Shown one piece after another: positions 1-5,557 of a DNA stretch of 9,124 bases; position 1 is the stretch's first letter, and every line of letters starts with the position of its first letter. The notes under the pieces are model-generated. The model was not told the origin of the DNA, ran no database searches, and worked only from the letters and a program-made list of their open reading frames with translations. The DNA comes from JAYEHC01 sp964490635 (GTDB taxonomy: Bacteria > Patescibacteriota > Minisyncoccia > JAHIHE01 > JAGLIN01), in NCBI GenBank assembly GCA_964490635.1, contig CAZBCK010000040.1, forward strand, positions 1-9,124, written 5' to 3'. The position numbers and the translations under genes were made by a program.

Positions 1-54
1 GATTATATTTTCTATTTTAATCCAAAAGTATAAACAACGCTATTATATCTTACA

Positions 55-105
55 TGTCATTTTAGATGATGTATCAATAGACCTCTTGGTGTCATTTTAG
101 ATGAT
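55..105. repeat. Pair of 16-bp direct repeats near the left edge
   Basis: The 16-mer TGTCATTTTAGATGAT occurs at 55-70 and again at 90-105, a spacing of 35 bp. The flanks of the two copies differ, so this is a repeated motif rather than a recent duplication of a longer block. No gene is visible between the window edge and tRNA-His. Closely spaced direct repeats of this kind can be protein-binding sites, for example at an insertion-sequence end lying to the left, but nothing in the window shows this. Confidence 0.6.
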
Positions 106-181
106 TTGATGCGTGTTATAGTAATCTATGATAAAAGTGTTATACTTAAAATTTCACGCCGTAATTAATTTACTAATTGTT

Positions 182-214
182 CAAAAATAAAAACAACCGC
201 TAGTATAAGCGATT
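182..214 (-). terminator. Rho-independent terminator after the tRNA cluster
   Basis: Read on the minus strand, just after tRNA-His, AATCGCT (214-208) pairs with AGCGGTT (201-195) over 7 bp including one G-T pair, around a 6-nt loop. A T-rich tail (TTTTTATTTTT after a short GTTG linker) follows. It sits about 10 bp beyond the tRNA-His 3' end and would end transcription of the three-tRNA unit. Confidence 0.75.
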
Positions 215-224
215 ATTTGAGCTG

Positions 225-296
225 GGTGGCTATCGGGAATTGAACCCGAGACGAGGGGACCACAACCCCTAGTGTTACCATTACACCATAGCCACC
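225..296 (-). tRNA. tRNA-His (anticodon GTG)
   Basis: The minus strand folds as a complete cloverleaf. The anticodon stem AGGGG/CCCCT encloses the loop TTGTGGT, giving anticodon GTG (His). The D stem is GTGT/ACAC and the T arm is TCGGG-TTCAATT-CCCGA. The hallmark of tRNA-His is present: an extra 5' G (G-1, at 296) opposite C73 (at 225), so the G-1 identity element is encoded. The 3' CCA is not encoded and must be added after transcription. It is the last gene of the minus-strand Arg-Lys-His cluster. Confidence 0.95.
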
Positions 297-330
297 ATAA
301 TTAACTTATGACTTATAACATCTTTTTAAA

Positions 331-357
331 ATTTTTCTAAATTTATCATTAGTTATT
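331..357. repeat. tRNA-spacer repeat, copy 1
   Basis: The AT-rich spacer between tRNA-His and tRNA-Lys contains TTTTTCTAAATTTATCATTA and a few more bases. These are almost identical to the spacer on the other side of tRNA-Lys (478-504), with one central A/G difference. Both copies are preceded by ACTTATAAC about 10-20 bp to the left. The spacers of the cluster therefore look duplicated, or carry the same dispersed element. Confidence 0.65.
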
Positions 358-368
358 AGTTAGTTTTG

Positions 369-441
369 TGGGTCGTAGAGGACTTGAACCTCTAACCAAT
401 TGCTTAAGAGGCAACTGCTCTACCGATTGAGCTAACGACCC
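369..441 (-). tRNA. tRNA-Lys (anticodon CTT)
   Basis: A complete cloverleaf on the minus strand. The acceptor GGGTCGT pairs with ACGACCC, the discriminator is A, and the D arm GCTC-AATCGGTA-GAGC is standard. The anticodon stem GTTGC/GCAAT encloses the loop CTCTTAA, so the anticodon is CTT, reading AAG (Lys). The T arm holds GGTTCAAGTCC. CCA is not encoded. It lies between tRNA-Arg and tRNA-His, in the same direction and presumably in one transcript. Confidence 0.95.
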
Positions 442-477
442 AGACAATCTATAACCCATAACTTATAACCAATAACA

Positions 478-504
478 TTTTTTCTAAATTTGTCATTAGT
501 TATT
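478..504. repeat. tRNA-spacer repeat, copy 2
   Basis: Second copy of the AT-rich spacer sequence at 331-357, here between tRNA-Lys and tRNA-Arg, with one central substitution (TTTGTCATTA instead of TTTATCATTA). The shared stretch is about 26 bp and flanks tRNA-Lys on both sides. Confidence 0.65.
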
Positions 505-528
505 TGTTGTAGTTTATAGGTTAAATTG

Positions 529-602
529 TACACCCGGCAGGAGTCGAACCCGCAACCTCTTGGTCCGAAGCCAAGCGCTCTATCCAATTGAGCTACGGGT
601 GC
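529..602 (-). tRNA. tRNA-Arg (anticodon TCG)
   Basis: A complete cloverleaf on the minus strand. The acceptor GCACCCG pairs with CGGGTGT (terminal G-T), the discriminator is A, and the D arm is GCTC/GAGC. The anticodon stem CTTGG/CCAAG encloses the loop CTTCGGA, so the anticodon is TCG (Arg, CGN box). The T arm is GCGGG-TTCGACT-CCTGC. CCA is not encoded. It is the first gene of the cluster, about 40 nt downstream of the predicted transcription start. Confidence 0.95.
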
Positions 603-624
603 TTAAAAAGGGGTCAGTCTTTTT

Positions 625-647
625 ATTACTGTAGGCTATTACTGTAG
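625..647. repeat. Tandem 10-bp repeat in the tRNA leader
   Basis: ATTACTGTAG occurs at 625-634 and 638-647 with a 13-bp period. It covers the predicted start site and early leader of the tRNA-Arg-Lys-His transcript. It is probably a small local duplication, though a regulatory role cannot be excluded. Confidence 0.5.
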
Positions 648-648
648 A

Positions 649-677
649 AGTATATCTTAAAAGATAGAAAATATCAA
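649..677 (-). promoter_or_regulatory. Sigma-70-type promoter for the tRNA cluster
   Basis: On the minus strand TTGATA (677-672) and TATACT (654-649) are separated by exactly 17 bp, a near-consensus housekeeping promoter. The expected start, near 642, is about 40 nt upstream of the mature 5' end of tRNA-Arg. No competing gene lies between them. Confidence 0.75.
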
Positions 678-786
678 GAGCAATAAAATATGGAGCAACA
701 GATGCGATATCTTGTTAAATGATTTAAATTGTGATAAGTTAAAATAGTTATAAGTCTGTAAAATATTATTATTTTTTACTTTACTC

Positions 787-858
787 GCCGCCTTCGTCTA
801 GTGGTTAGGACGTCAGGTTCTCATCCTGGTAACAGGGGTTCGATTCCCCTAGGCGGTA
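787..858 (+). tRNA. tRNA-Glu (anticodon CTC)
   Basis: A complete cloverleaf on the plus strand, very like bacterial tRNA-Glu. The acceptor GCCGCCT pairs with AGGCGGT (terminal G-T) and the D arm is GTCTAGTGGTTAGGAC. The anticodon stem TCAGG/CCTGG encloses TTCTCAT, giving anticodon CTC (reads GAG). The variable loop TAAC and T arm AGGGGTTCGATTCCCCT match the family. CCA is not encoded. It is transcribed away from the Arg-Lys-His cluster. I could not assign its promoter with confidence. Confidence 0.95.
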
Positions 859-930
859 CATACTTTCTGTTTAAAGAGTTATTTTTATAGCTTGGAATTA
901 AGATAAGATCAATCAGAAAAATTTACGAGC

Positions 931-1404
931 TTAATGCAATATGGTACATTCAAAAAAAATAACGCAACACTCATCTCTTTTTTTAACAGTCCCATTTCCA
1001 CCATGATGTATTTGGGCATAAACATATTGATAAATAGCTTCGTAAGAAGAGCGCATCTGTTTATCTTTTTTGTAATCAATAGACAGTCTCAAACTAATCT
1101 GTTCGGGAGACCATCCCAATTTCATTTTACCAATTACATATTCTTTTAAATCTCCATTTTTATCCAGTTTATATTTATTGCCTCTTTTCGCAATGTGTTG
1201 CAAGGATTCTCTGTGCGAGACATTAGTGATATATTTACCAATACCTGTAGATGATTTGCCAGCTATCTCTCGAGAAATAGTGCTTGGGTTTTTATCTACT
1301 TCTTTGGCAATATTTCTAATACTATTGCCATCATGACACCTAACTTCAATAATAGTGCGTTCGCGCAATGTAAGAGGCGAATTCTTTTTCTTATTTTTTC
1401 TCAT
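931..1404 (-). pseudogene. IS30-family transposase, N-terminal fragment (catalytic domain deleted)
   Basis: The 157-residue frame begins as an IS30-family transposase. A helix-turn-helix (HTH_38 type) spans about residues 11-50, with LTLRERTIIE and KNPSTISREI. It is followed by the family motif GWSPEQISLRL (97-107) and YEAIYQYVYAQIHHGGNGT (121-139). Intact family members run to roughly 320-390 residues with a DDE catalytic domain. Here the sequence leaves the family pattern after about residue 143. The last residues (DECCVIFFECTILH) are a read-through of the element's own left terminal repeat. Every catalytic acidic residue is missing, so the product cannot transpose DNA. If made, it would be a lone DNA-binding domain. 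The start at 1404 fits the family N-terminus. Confidence 0.85.
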
Positions 1405-1464
1405 ATATATTTTTAATTAGTTTTTTAATTATATTATATACGAGTGTTGCAATTAATTCTTGAA
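949..1464 (-). mobile_element. Internally deleted IS30-family element with both ends
   Basis: The transposase fragment is bracketed by imperfect inverted repeats. Read inward, the left end (949-972) is TTCAA, an A-rich stretch, then GCAACACTC. The right end (1464-1442) is TTCAA, AT-rich sequence, then GCAACACTC. They match in the outer 5 and inner 9 bases, with a 1-bp length difference between. The unit is 516 bp, about half the length usual for IS30-family elements (about 1-1.2 kb). The deletion removed everything from about transposase codon 143 up to the left repeat. I see no clear target-site duplication. It is a non-autonomous, MITE-like derivative lying 90 bp from tRNA-Glu. Confidence 0.75.
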
Positions 1465-1479
1465 CTTAGGAGGTTTTAA

Positions 1480-1507
1480 TTGACTTTGTTACTGAAAATG
1501 CTAAAAT
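1480..1507 (+). promoter_or_regulatory. Extended -10 promoter for the ABC exporter genes
   Basis: TTGACT (1480-1485) and TAAAAT (1502-1507) are 16 bp apart, and the -10 is preceded by TGC, an extended -10 motif. The ATPase start codon is about 95 bp downstream, leaving a leader of roughly 90 nt with no obvious riboswitch. The promoter begins only 16 bp beyond the right end of the IS30 relic. Confidence 0.65.
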
Positions 1508-1602
1508 TTAGGTAAAGATGTTAATAAATACCAATTATAGAGACTCGGTTTCTATACGATTAAGATTAGTTAAAGTGAGGAAGTCCTAATAAAAAACTAT
1601 TT

Positions 1603-2328
1603 ATGTCAACCCTTATCAAAATCAAAAATATTACCAAAGATTATCAAACCGGTGATGTTGTTACCAGCGTCCTAAAAGGTGTTTCTTTTGAAATAAACGA
1701 TGGCGAGTTTGTGGCAATTATGGGATCGTCGGGATCGGGGAAGTCAACACTAATGTATTTATTGGGATTTTTGGATGCGCCGACCGCAGGCGAGTATTAT
1801 TTTGAAGGGCATAATACTTTGAAGCTGGACGACGATAAATTGGCAGAATTTCGGAGCAAGAAAATTGGTTTTGTTTTCCAGTCCTATAATTTGCTTCAGC
1901 GAACTTCTGTTCTGGATAATGTTATGTTGCCGACAACTTATTTGCGGAATTGTAATTTTGAAGAGGCAAAAGATAACGCGATAAAATTATTAAAAAGAGT
2001 CGGACTGGGACATCGTTTGCATCATAATCCAAACCAGTTGTCTGGCGGGGAACAGCAAAGAGTGGCGATTGTTCGTGCTCTTGTTAATAATCCGCGACTG
2101 GTTTTGGCCGATGAACCGACAGGAAATTTAGACAGTAAATCCGGTGAAGAAATTATGGAAATTTTACAAAGTCTGAGCAAAGAAGGGCGAACAATTATTA
2201 TGGTTACCCACGAGCAATACACCGCTGAATGCGCGAAAAGAATAATTCATATAAAAGATGGAATGGTGATGGAAGATGAAATTGTTGGGAAGCAAAGAAT
2301 AGCAAAAAATGGAGAGTTTAAGAAGTAG
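1603..2328 (+). CDS. ABC exporter ATP-binding subunit, MacB/LolD type
   Basis: A 241-residue cytoplasmic ATPase that would drive the two permeases downstream. All nucleotide-binding motifs are intact: Walker A GSSGSGKST (41-49), Q-loop glutamine 93 in FVFQSYNLL, signature LSGGEQQR (146-153), Walker B LVLADEP (166-172) with catalytic Glu171, D-loop NLD, and switch His203 in VTHE. Its length and the LADEPTGNLD sequence are typical of the MacB/LolD/FtsE-like group, which pairs with FtsX-type permeases. These move peptides, lipoproteins or drugs outward or respond to envelope stress, rather than importing nutrients. The substrate cannot be read from sequence. The ATG start fits the family N-terminus, but no Shine-Dalgarno sequence lies close to it. 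A promoter is at 1480-1507. The stop is TAG. Confidence 0.93.
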   Translation: MSTLIKIKNITKDYQTGDVVTSVLKGVSFEINDGEFVAIMGSSGSGKSTLMYLLGFLDAPTAGEYYFEGHNTLKLDDDKLAEFRSKKIGFVFQSYNLLQRTSVLDNVMLPTTYLRNCNFEEAKDNAIKLLKRVGLGHRLHHNPNQLSGGEQQRVAIVRALVNNPRLVLADEPTGNLDSKSGEEIMEILQSLSKEGRTIIMVTHEQYTAECAKRIIHIKDGMVMEDEIVGKQRIAKNGEFKK

Positions 2329-2353
2329 GGTACAATTTTTAGGACTTTCTCAC

Positions 2354-2517
2354 TTTGTCATTCCGGAAAATTTTGGAGCGGAGCGGAGAAATTTATCCGG
2401 AATCTAGTAAGCCTCAATAAACAATGTTTTTTGTATAATTTTGATAAGGCGAAACAAACTAGATCCCAGACATTTTTTCTTTTGCTACCGCTCCAGAAAA
2501 AATTTTGGGATGACAAA
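2354..2517. repeat. Paired TTTGTCAT inverted repeat (copy 1), between ATPase and permease
   Basis: The left arm 2354-2408 starts TTTGTCATTCCGG, continues through TGGAGCGG and ends GGAATCTAGT. The right arm 2458-2517 is its imperfect reverse complement, starting ACTAGATCCC, containing CCGCTCCA and ending GGGATGACAAA. The arms are about 55-60 bp with small indels and are separated by about 49 bp. The unit fills most of the space between the ATPase and the first permease and ends 9 bp before the permease ATG, so in the mRNA a long hairpin would sit next to the start codon. Confidence 0.8.
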
Positions 2518-2526
2518 AATGATAAT

Positions 2527-3759
2527 ATGAATTTTTTTCAAACTATAAAATCCTCTTTCACTAATCTAGCCGCTAACAAAGTTCGGTCTTTTTTAACGAT
2601 GTTGGGGATGATTATTGGAGTAGGGTCGGTGATTACGATCATGTCTGTCGGATCCGGGGCGCAGAGTTTGATCTTTAATGAGATTGCTTCTTTCGGAACT
2701 AATCTAATCGGCATTATGCCGGGTGGAAGCGAAGAAGACGCGCCACCGACATCAATGATGGGCGCGGTAATCACAACACTTACTTATGAAGACTCTAAAG
2801 CGGTTAAAGAAATCCCTCATATTATTGCTGTAACTTCTTATGCAAACGGAAACGCGGATATTTCTTTTGGCGACAAAATTAAAAACGCGACATTTTCCGG
2901 TGTTACTTCGGATTATATTAATGTTGAAGATAGTAAAGTGGATCTTGGCAGATTTATTCTTCCTGAGGAAAATGAAAGCACGGCTAAAATAGTTGTGCTT
3001 GGCTCGGAAATAAAGAATGATCTGTTCGGCGAAAATAATCCGTTAGGCAAAAGAATAAAAATAAACAAAACAAACTTTTTGGTAGTAGGCGTGATGAAGA
3101 AAAAAGGATCATCTTTGATGGGTAGTCGCGATAAAGATGTTTTTATCCCTGTCAAAACAGCGCAGAAAGTAATGCTGGGAATTGATTATATCGGATTGAT
3201 CAGGGTAAAGGTTGATGATGAGAAAAATATGCCTTTTATAACCAGTGAGATCAAAAAACTTTTGCAAAAAAGGCACAGTATTAAAGATCCAAAGAAAATA
3301 GATTTCACAGTTCGCGGGATGGATCAGGCGCTGGATATGATTGGCACGGTGACAGATGCTTTAAATTTGTTTCTCGGTGCTATCGCAGCGATTTCTCTTT
3401 TGGTCGGTGGAATCGGAATTATGAATATTATGCTTGTTTCGGTGACGGAGCGGACACGAGAGATCGGTTTACGCAAAGCGTTGGGCGCCAAGAAGGAAAA
3501 TATTTTAACCCAGTTTTTAACAGAGTCAGTGATCATCACTTTCATCGGTGGTTTGATTGGTATTGTCAGCGGTTCAATTATTGCTGTTCTAATTGCTATT
3601 GGCGCGCAGTATCTTGGCTATGATTGGGATTTGGTCATCAGTTCTTTTTCAATAATCATTTCTTTTGCTATCGCGGTTATTATTGGTCTTGTTTTCGGAA
3701 TTTATCCTGCGAACAAAGCGGCAAAGTTGAATGCGATTGAGGCGTTGAGATATGAATAA
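2527..3759 (+). CDS. MacB/FtsX-type ABC permease, first copy
   Basis: I place the start at the ATG at 2527, giving 410 residues. The open frame continues upstream to a TTG at 2431, but those codons lie in the palindromic repeat and look unlike the family. The layout is MacB_PCD followed by FtsX. TM1 lies at about 21-42 (FLTMLGMIIGVGSVITIMSV). A large extracytoplasmic domain spans about 43-275. TM2 (about 281-306, with GGIGIMNIMLVSV) is followed by the conserved cytoplasmic stretch TERTREIGLRKALGAK, which couples to the ATPase. TM3 is at about 334-360 and TM4 at about 372-393. It should form a dimer with its paralogue or itself and be driven by the upstream ATPase. The C-terminus AAKLNAIEALRYE is shared with the second permease. 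No adaptor (MacA-like) gene is visible. Confidence 0.92.
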   Translation: MNFFQTIKSSFTNLAANKVRSFLTMLGMIIGVGSVITIMSVGSGAQSLIFNEIASFGTNLIGIMPGGSEEDAPPTSMMGAVITTLTYEDSKAVKEIPHIIAVTSYANGNADISFGDKIKNATFSGVTSDYINVEDSKVDLGRFILPEENESTAKIVVLGSEIKNDLFGENNPLGKRIKINKTNFLVVGVMKKKGSSLMGSRDKDVFIPVKTAQKVMLGIDYIGLIRVKVDDEKNMPFITSEIKKLLQKRHSIKDPKKIDFTVRGMDQALDMIGTVTDALNLFLGAIAAISLLVGGIGIMNIMLVSVTERTREIGLRKALGAKKENILTQFLTESVIITFIGGLIGIVSGSIIAVLIAIGAQYLGYDWDLVISSFSIIISFAIAVIIGLVFGIYPANKAAKLNAIEALRYE

Positions 3760-3782
3760 AAAGTTTATAAAGTGGAAAGTTA
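3759..3782. repeat. AAAAGTTTATAAAGT repeat, copy 1
   Basis: This 24-bp sequence (AAAAGTTTATAAAGT, two bases, AAAGTTA) begins at the last base of the permease stop codon. It matches 6640-6663 in 22 of 24 positions. A partial further unit (AGTTATAAAGTTG) follows at once, giving a short degenerate tandem. Both copies lie just outside genes. Confidence 0.55.
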
Positions 3783-3799
3783 TAAAGTTGATTAGTGTT

Positions 3800-3822
3800 G
3801 GTTCGGGTCTTTGACCTGAACC
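3800..3822. repeat. 23-bp hairpin repeat, copy 1
   Basis: GGTTCGGGTC, loop TTT, GACCTGAACC: a 10-bp stem (one G-T pair) with a 3-nt loop. The same stem recurs at 3942-3964 and the same design at 5447-5469. No T-run follows, so it does not look like a standard terminator. The form resembles REP-type palindromes. Confidence 0.75.
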
Positions 3823-3941
3823 AGATATTTCTTAAAACTAAATTAAAAAGCTTATGCTGTTTATAAAAACCAAACTTAAAATTGTTTAAGGAGTCTAAAA
3901 GTTGATAGTTATTTGTAAGTGGGACGGAAAAGAAATAAAAA

Positions 3942-3964
3942 GGTTCGGGTCAGAGACCTGAACC
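3942..3964. repeat. 23-bp hairpin repeat, copy 2
   Basis: GGTTCGGGTC, loop AGA, GACCTGAACC: the same stem as copy 1 with a different loop. It lies 10 bp before the assembly gap, so a repeat here may have helped to break the assembly. Confidence 0.75.
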
Positions 3965-3973
3965 AACATTGAA

Positions 3974-4073
3974 NNNNNNNNNNNNNNNNNNNNNNNNNNN
4001 NNNNNNNNNNNNNNNNNNNNNNNNNNNNNNNNNNNNNNNNNNNNNNNNNNNNNNNNNNNNNNNNNNNNNNNNN
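3974..4073. other. Assembly gap (run of 100 N)
   Basis: Exactly 100 undetermined bases, a conventional scaffold-gap length, so the true distance is probably unknown. It lies between the two permease genes and is bordered by a 23-bp hairpin on the left and a 7-bp-arm inverted repeat (4075-4099) on the right. Adjacency of the two permeases rests on scaffolding, not continuous sequence. Confidence 0.97.
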
Positions 4074-4120
4074 ATTATGGCGGGTAGGATCAGCCATAAC
4101 AAACTATCTTACCATACTCT

Positions 4121-5389
4121 ATGAAATTTGCCAAGACCCCATTTTTCAAAACTCTTGCCCTTGCTATCACCGGATTGAAGGCGAATAAAACCAGAACGGC
4201 ATTGTCAATGCTGGGAATTGTTGTTGGCGTGGCGGCGGTGATTGTGATTGTTTCGGTGGGGCAGGGATTGAAAGTTTTAATAGTTGATCAGATCAATGTC
4301 TTTGGGGAGAATATGATGTCTGTGAGTGTTAAAGTACCAGGGAGCGATTATGGAGCTTCAATGCAGTCAATGGTTGAAGGAACGGTGATTACTACTCTTA
4401 AATACGATGATGTGGAAGCGGTGCGTGACAAAAAAAGATTTCCCTATGTCAAAGCCGTTTCCGGTTATTCGTCGGGAACGGAATGGGCAACTTATCAGGA
4501 AAAAGAAAAGCAAGTGATGTTCATTGCCAGTGATGCCTATTATCCCGAAATTGACGGTCAGGCGAAAACTGCCAGAGGGCGATATTTTACGAACAAAGAA
4601 GAAAGGGGAATGGCAAAGGTGGTGGTGATTGGCAGCGGGGTTGCAAAAAAGTTTTTCGGAGAAGGAAAAGCAATTGGCAAACAGATAAGAATTAAGAAAA
4701 ATAATTTTAAAGTAATCGGAGTAATGCAAGATAGGGGAATGATGATGATGTTTGATTATGATAATTTGGTTTATCTTCCCTTGAAAACCGCGCAAAAATT
4801 GATTACCGGAATGGACTATTTGGTTGAATTCGCGATAGTATTGGAAGATGACCGGCATTTTGCGCAAGCGAAAGCGGAAATCTCACAACTGCTTCGCGAG
4901 CGGCATAATATTGACGATTCCGCCAAAGATGATTTTGAGGTGATGTCAATGGATCAGCTAATTGAAATTGTGAATACTGTCACCAATCTTATCTCTATCC
5001 TCCTTGGAATATTGGCGGCAATATCTTTGATAGTTGGCGGAGTGGGAATTATGAATATTATGCTCGTTATTGTTGCTGAACGAACACGGGAGATCGGACT
5101 TCGTAAAGCGCTGGGCGCGAAAAGGAAAGATATTCTAAACCAATTCGTTGCGGAGGCAGCTTTAATTTCCGTTTTTGGCGGGATCATTGGAATTATACTT
5201 GGAATTATTATTTCCTTTCTGGCAACTCTGATTGCCGGGGCGTATGATTTCAATTGGCCATTCGTTGTCTCTGTTGAAGCAATAATTATTTCATTTGTCG
5301 TCGCTGCCGGGTCTGGTATCCTTTTTGGCTGGTATCCTGCCAATAAAGCGGCGAAGTTGAACGCGATAGAAGCGTTGAGATATGAGTGA
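4121..5389 (+). CDS. MacB/FtsX-type ABC permease, second copy
   Basis: A 422-residue paralogue of the upstream permease with the same plan. TM1 is at about 27-48 (ALSMLGIVVGVAAVIVIVSV) and the extracytoplasmic MacB_PCD domain spans about 50-285. TM2 is at about 292-318 (GGVGIMNIMLVIV), then the coupling stretch AERTREIGLRKALGAK, TM3 (about 345-372) and TM4 (about 385-405). The terminal AAKLNAIEALRYE is identical to that of copy 1. The extracytoplasmic domains have diverged much more, which fits a heterodimeric exporter or two substrates. An unusual GMMMMFDYD lies at about 206-214. The ATG follows the assembly gap by only 47 bases, and no Shine-Dalgarno or promoter is visible. The stop is TGA where copy 1 uses TAA. 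Confidence 0.92.
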   Translation: MKFAKTPFFKTLALAITGLKANKTRTALSMLGIVVGVAAVIVIVSVGQGLKVLIVDQINVFGENMMSVSVKVPGSDYGASMQSMVEGTVITTLKYDDVEAVRDKKRFPYVKAVSGYSSGTEWATYQEKEKQVMFIASDAYYPEIDGQAKTARGRYFTNKEERGMAKVVVIGSGVAKKFFGEGKAIGKQIRIKKNNFKVIGVMQDRGMMMMFDYDNLVYLPLKTAQKLITGMDYLVEFAIVLEDDRHFAQAKAEISQLLRERHNIDDSAKDDFEVMSMDQLIEIVNTVTNLISILLGILAAISLIVGGVGIMNIMLVIVAERTREIGLRKALGAKRKDILNQFVAEAALISVFGGIIGIILGIIISFLATLIAGAYDFNWPFVVSVEAIIISFVVAAGSGILFGWYPANKAAKLNAIEALRYE

Positions 5390-5446
5390 TTGGAGGATTG
5401 TTTATTAATGGATTGCGGATTTTCCCAATATCTGTTAGTGCATCAA

Positions 5447-5469
5447 GGTTCCAAGTACAACTTGGAACC
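5447..5469. repeat. 23-bp hairpin repeat, copy 3 (variant stem)
   Basis: GGTTCCAAGT, loop ACA, ACTTGGAACC: a perfect 10-bp stem with a 3-nt loop. Its length, terminal GGTTC/GAACC and loop size match the two hairpins at 3800 and 3942, while the inner stem differs in both arms so pairing is kept. It lies 58 bp after the second permease and is not followed by a clean T-run. Confidence 0.75.
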
Positions 5470-5557
5470 AGCGAATATTTGTATATTTTAATAGAACAAA
5501 CTAGCTGTGGGATTAGGGGTGGTTGGAAATTTTAGCTATTTCTTTAAATTTATTTTT

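Larger units (their letters stand above)
3760..4120. other. Intergenic region between the two permeases, no gene seen
   Basis: This stretch holds the AAAAGTTTATAAAGT repeat, two 23-bp hairpins (3800-3822, 3942-3964), the assembly gap (3974-4073) and a 7-bp inverted repeat, TTATGGC (4075-4081) and GCCATAA (4093-4099). An AAGGAG at 3888-3893 precedes a TTG at 3902 that opens a 19-codon frame ending in the second hairpin. I do not consider it a supported gene. Whatever the gap hides is unknown, including a possible promoter for the second permease. Confidence 0.6.

Noticed and set aside
26..48. Similarity of the left edge (AAGTATA...CGCTATTAT) to the reverse complement of the right edge at 9102-9124
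   Set aside because: It requires a 5-bp gap and is short and AT-rich, so chance is likely.
727..764. Promoter for tRNA-Glu
   Set aside because: TTGTGA and TATAAG are only 14 bp apart, and TAAAAT at 759 has no acceptable -35. The AT-rich sequence allows many weak matches.
934..1149. Plus-strand frame opposite the transposase fragment
   Set aside because: It is the antisense shadow of recognisable IS30 transposase sequence.
2431..2526. N-terminal extension of the first permease from a TTG codon
   Set aside because: These codons lie almost wholly in the palindromic repeat, and the residues do not resemble the MacB N-terminus, which begins at the ATG at 2527.
3800..3822. Hairpin as a rho-independent terminator for the first permease
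   Set aside because: No T-run follows the stem, and the same hairpin recurs at other positions, including upstream of a gene, so a repeat is the better explanation.
3902..3961. 19-codon frame with an AAGGAG upstream and TTG start, between the permeases
   Set aside because: It is very short, ends inside a repeat hairpin, shows no recognisable sequence and lies next to an assembly gap.
3909..4097. Minus-strand open frame spanning the N run
   Set aside because: It is open only because undetermined bases contain no stop codons.
4367..4867. 166-codon minus-strand frame inside the second permease
   Set aside because: It is antisense to a clearly conserved permease domain and has histidine- and isoleucine-rich sequence typical of a shadow frame.
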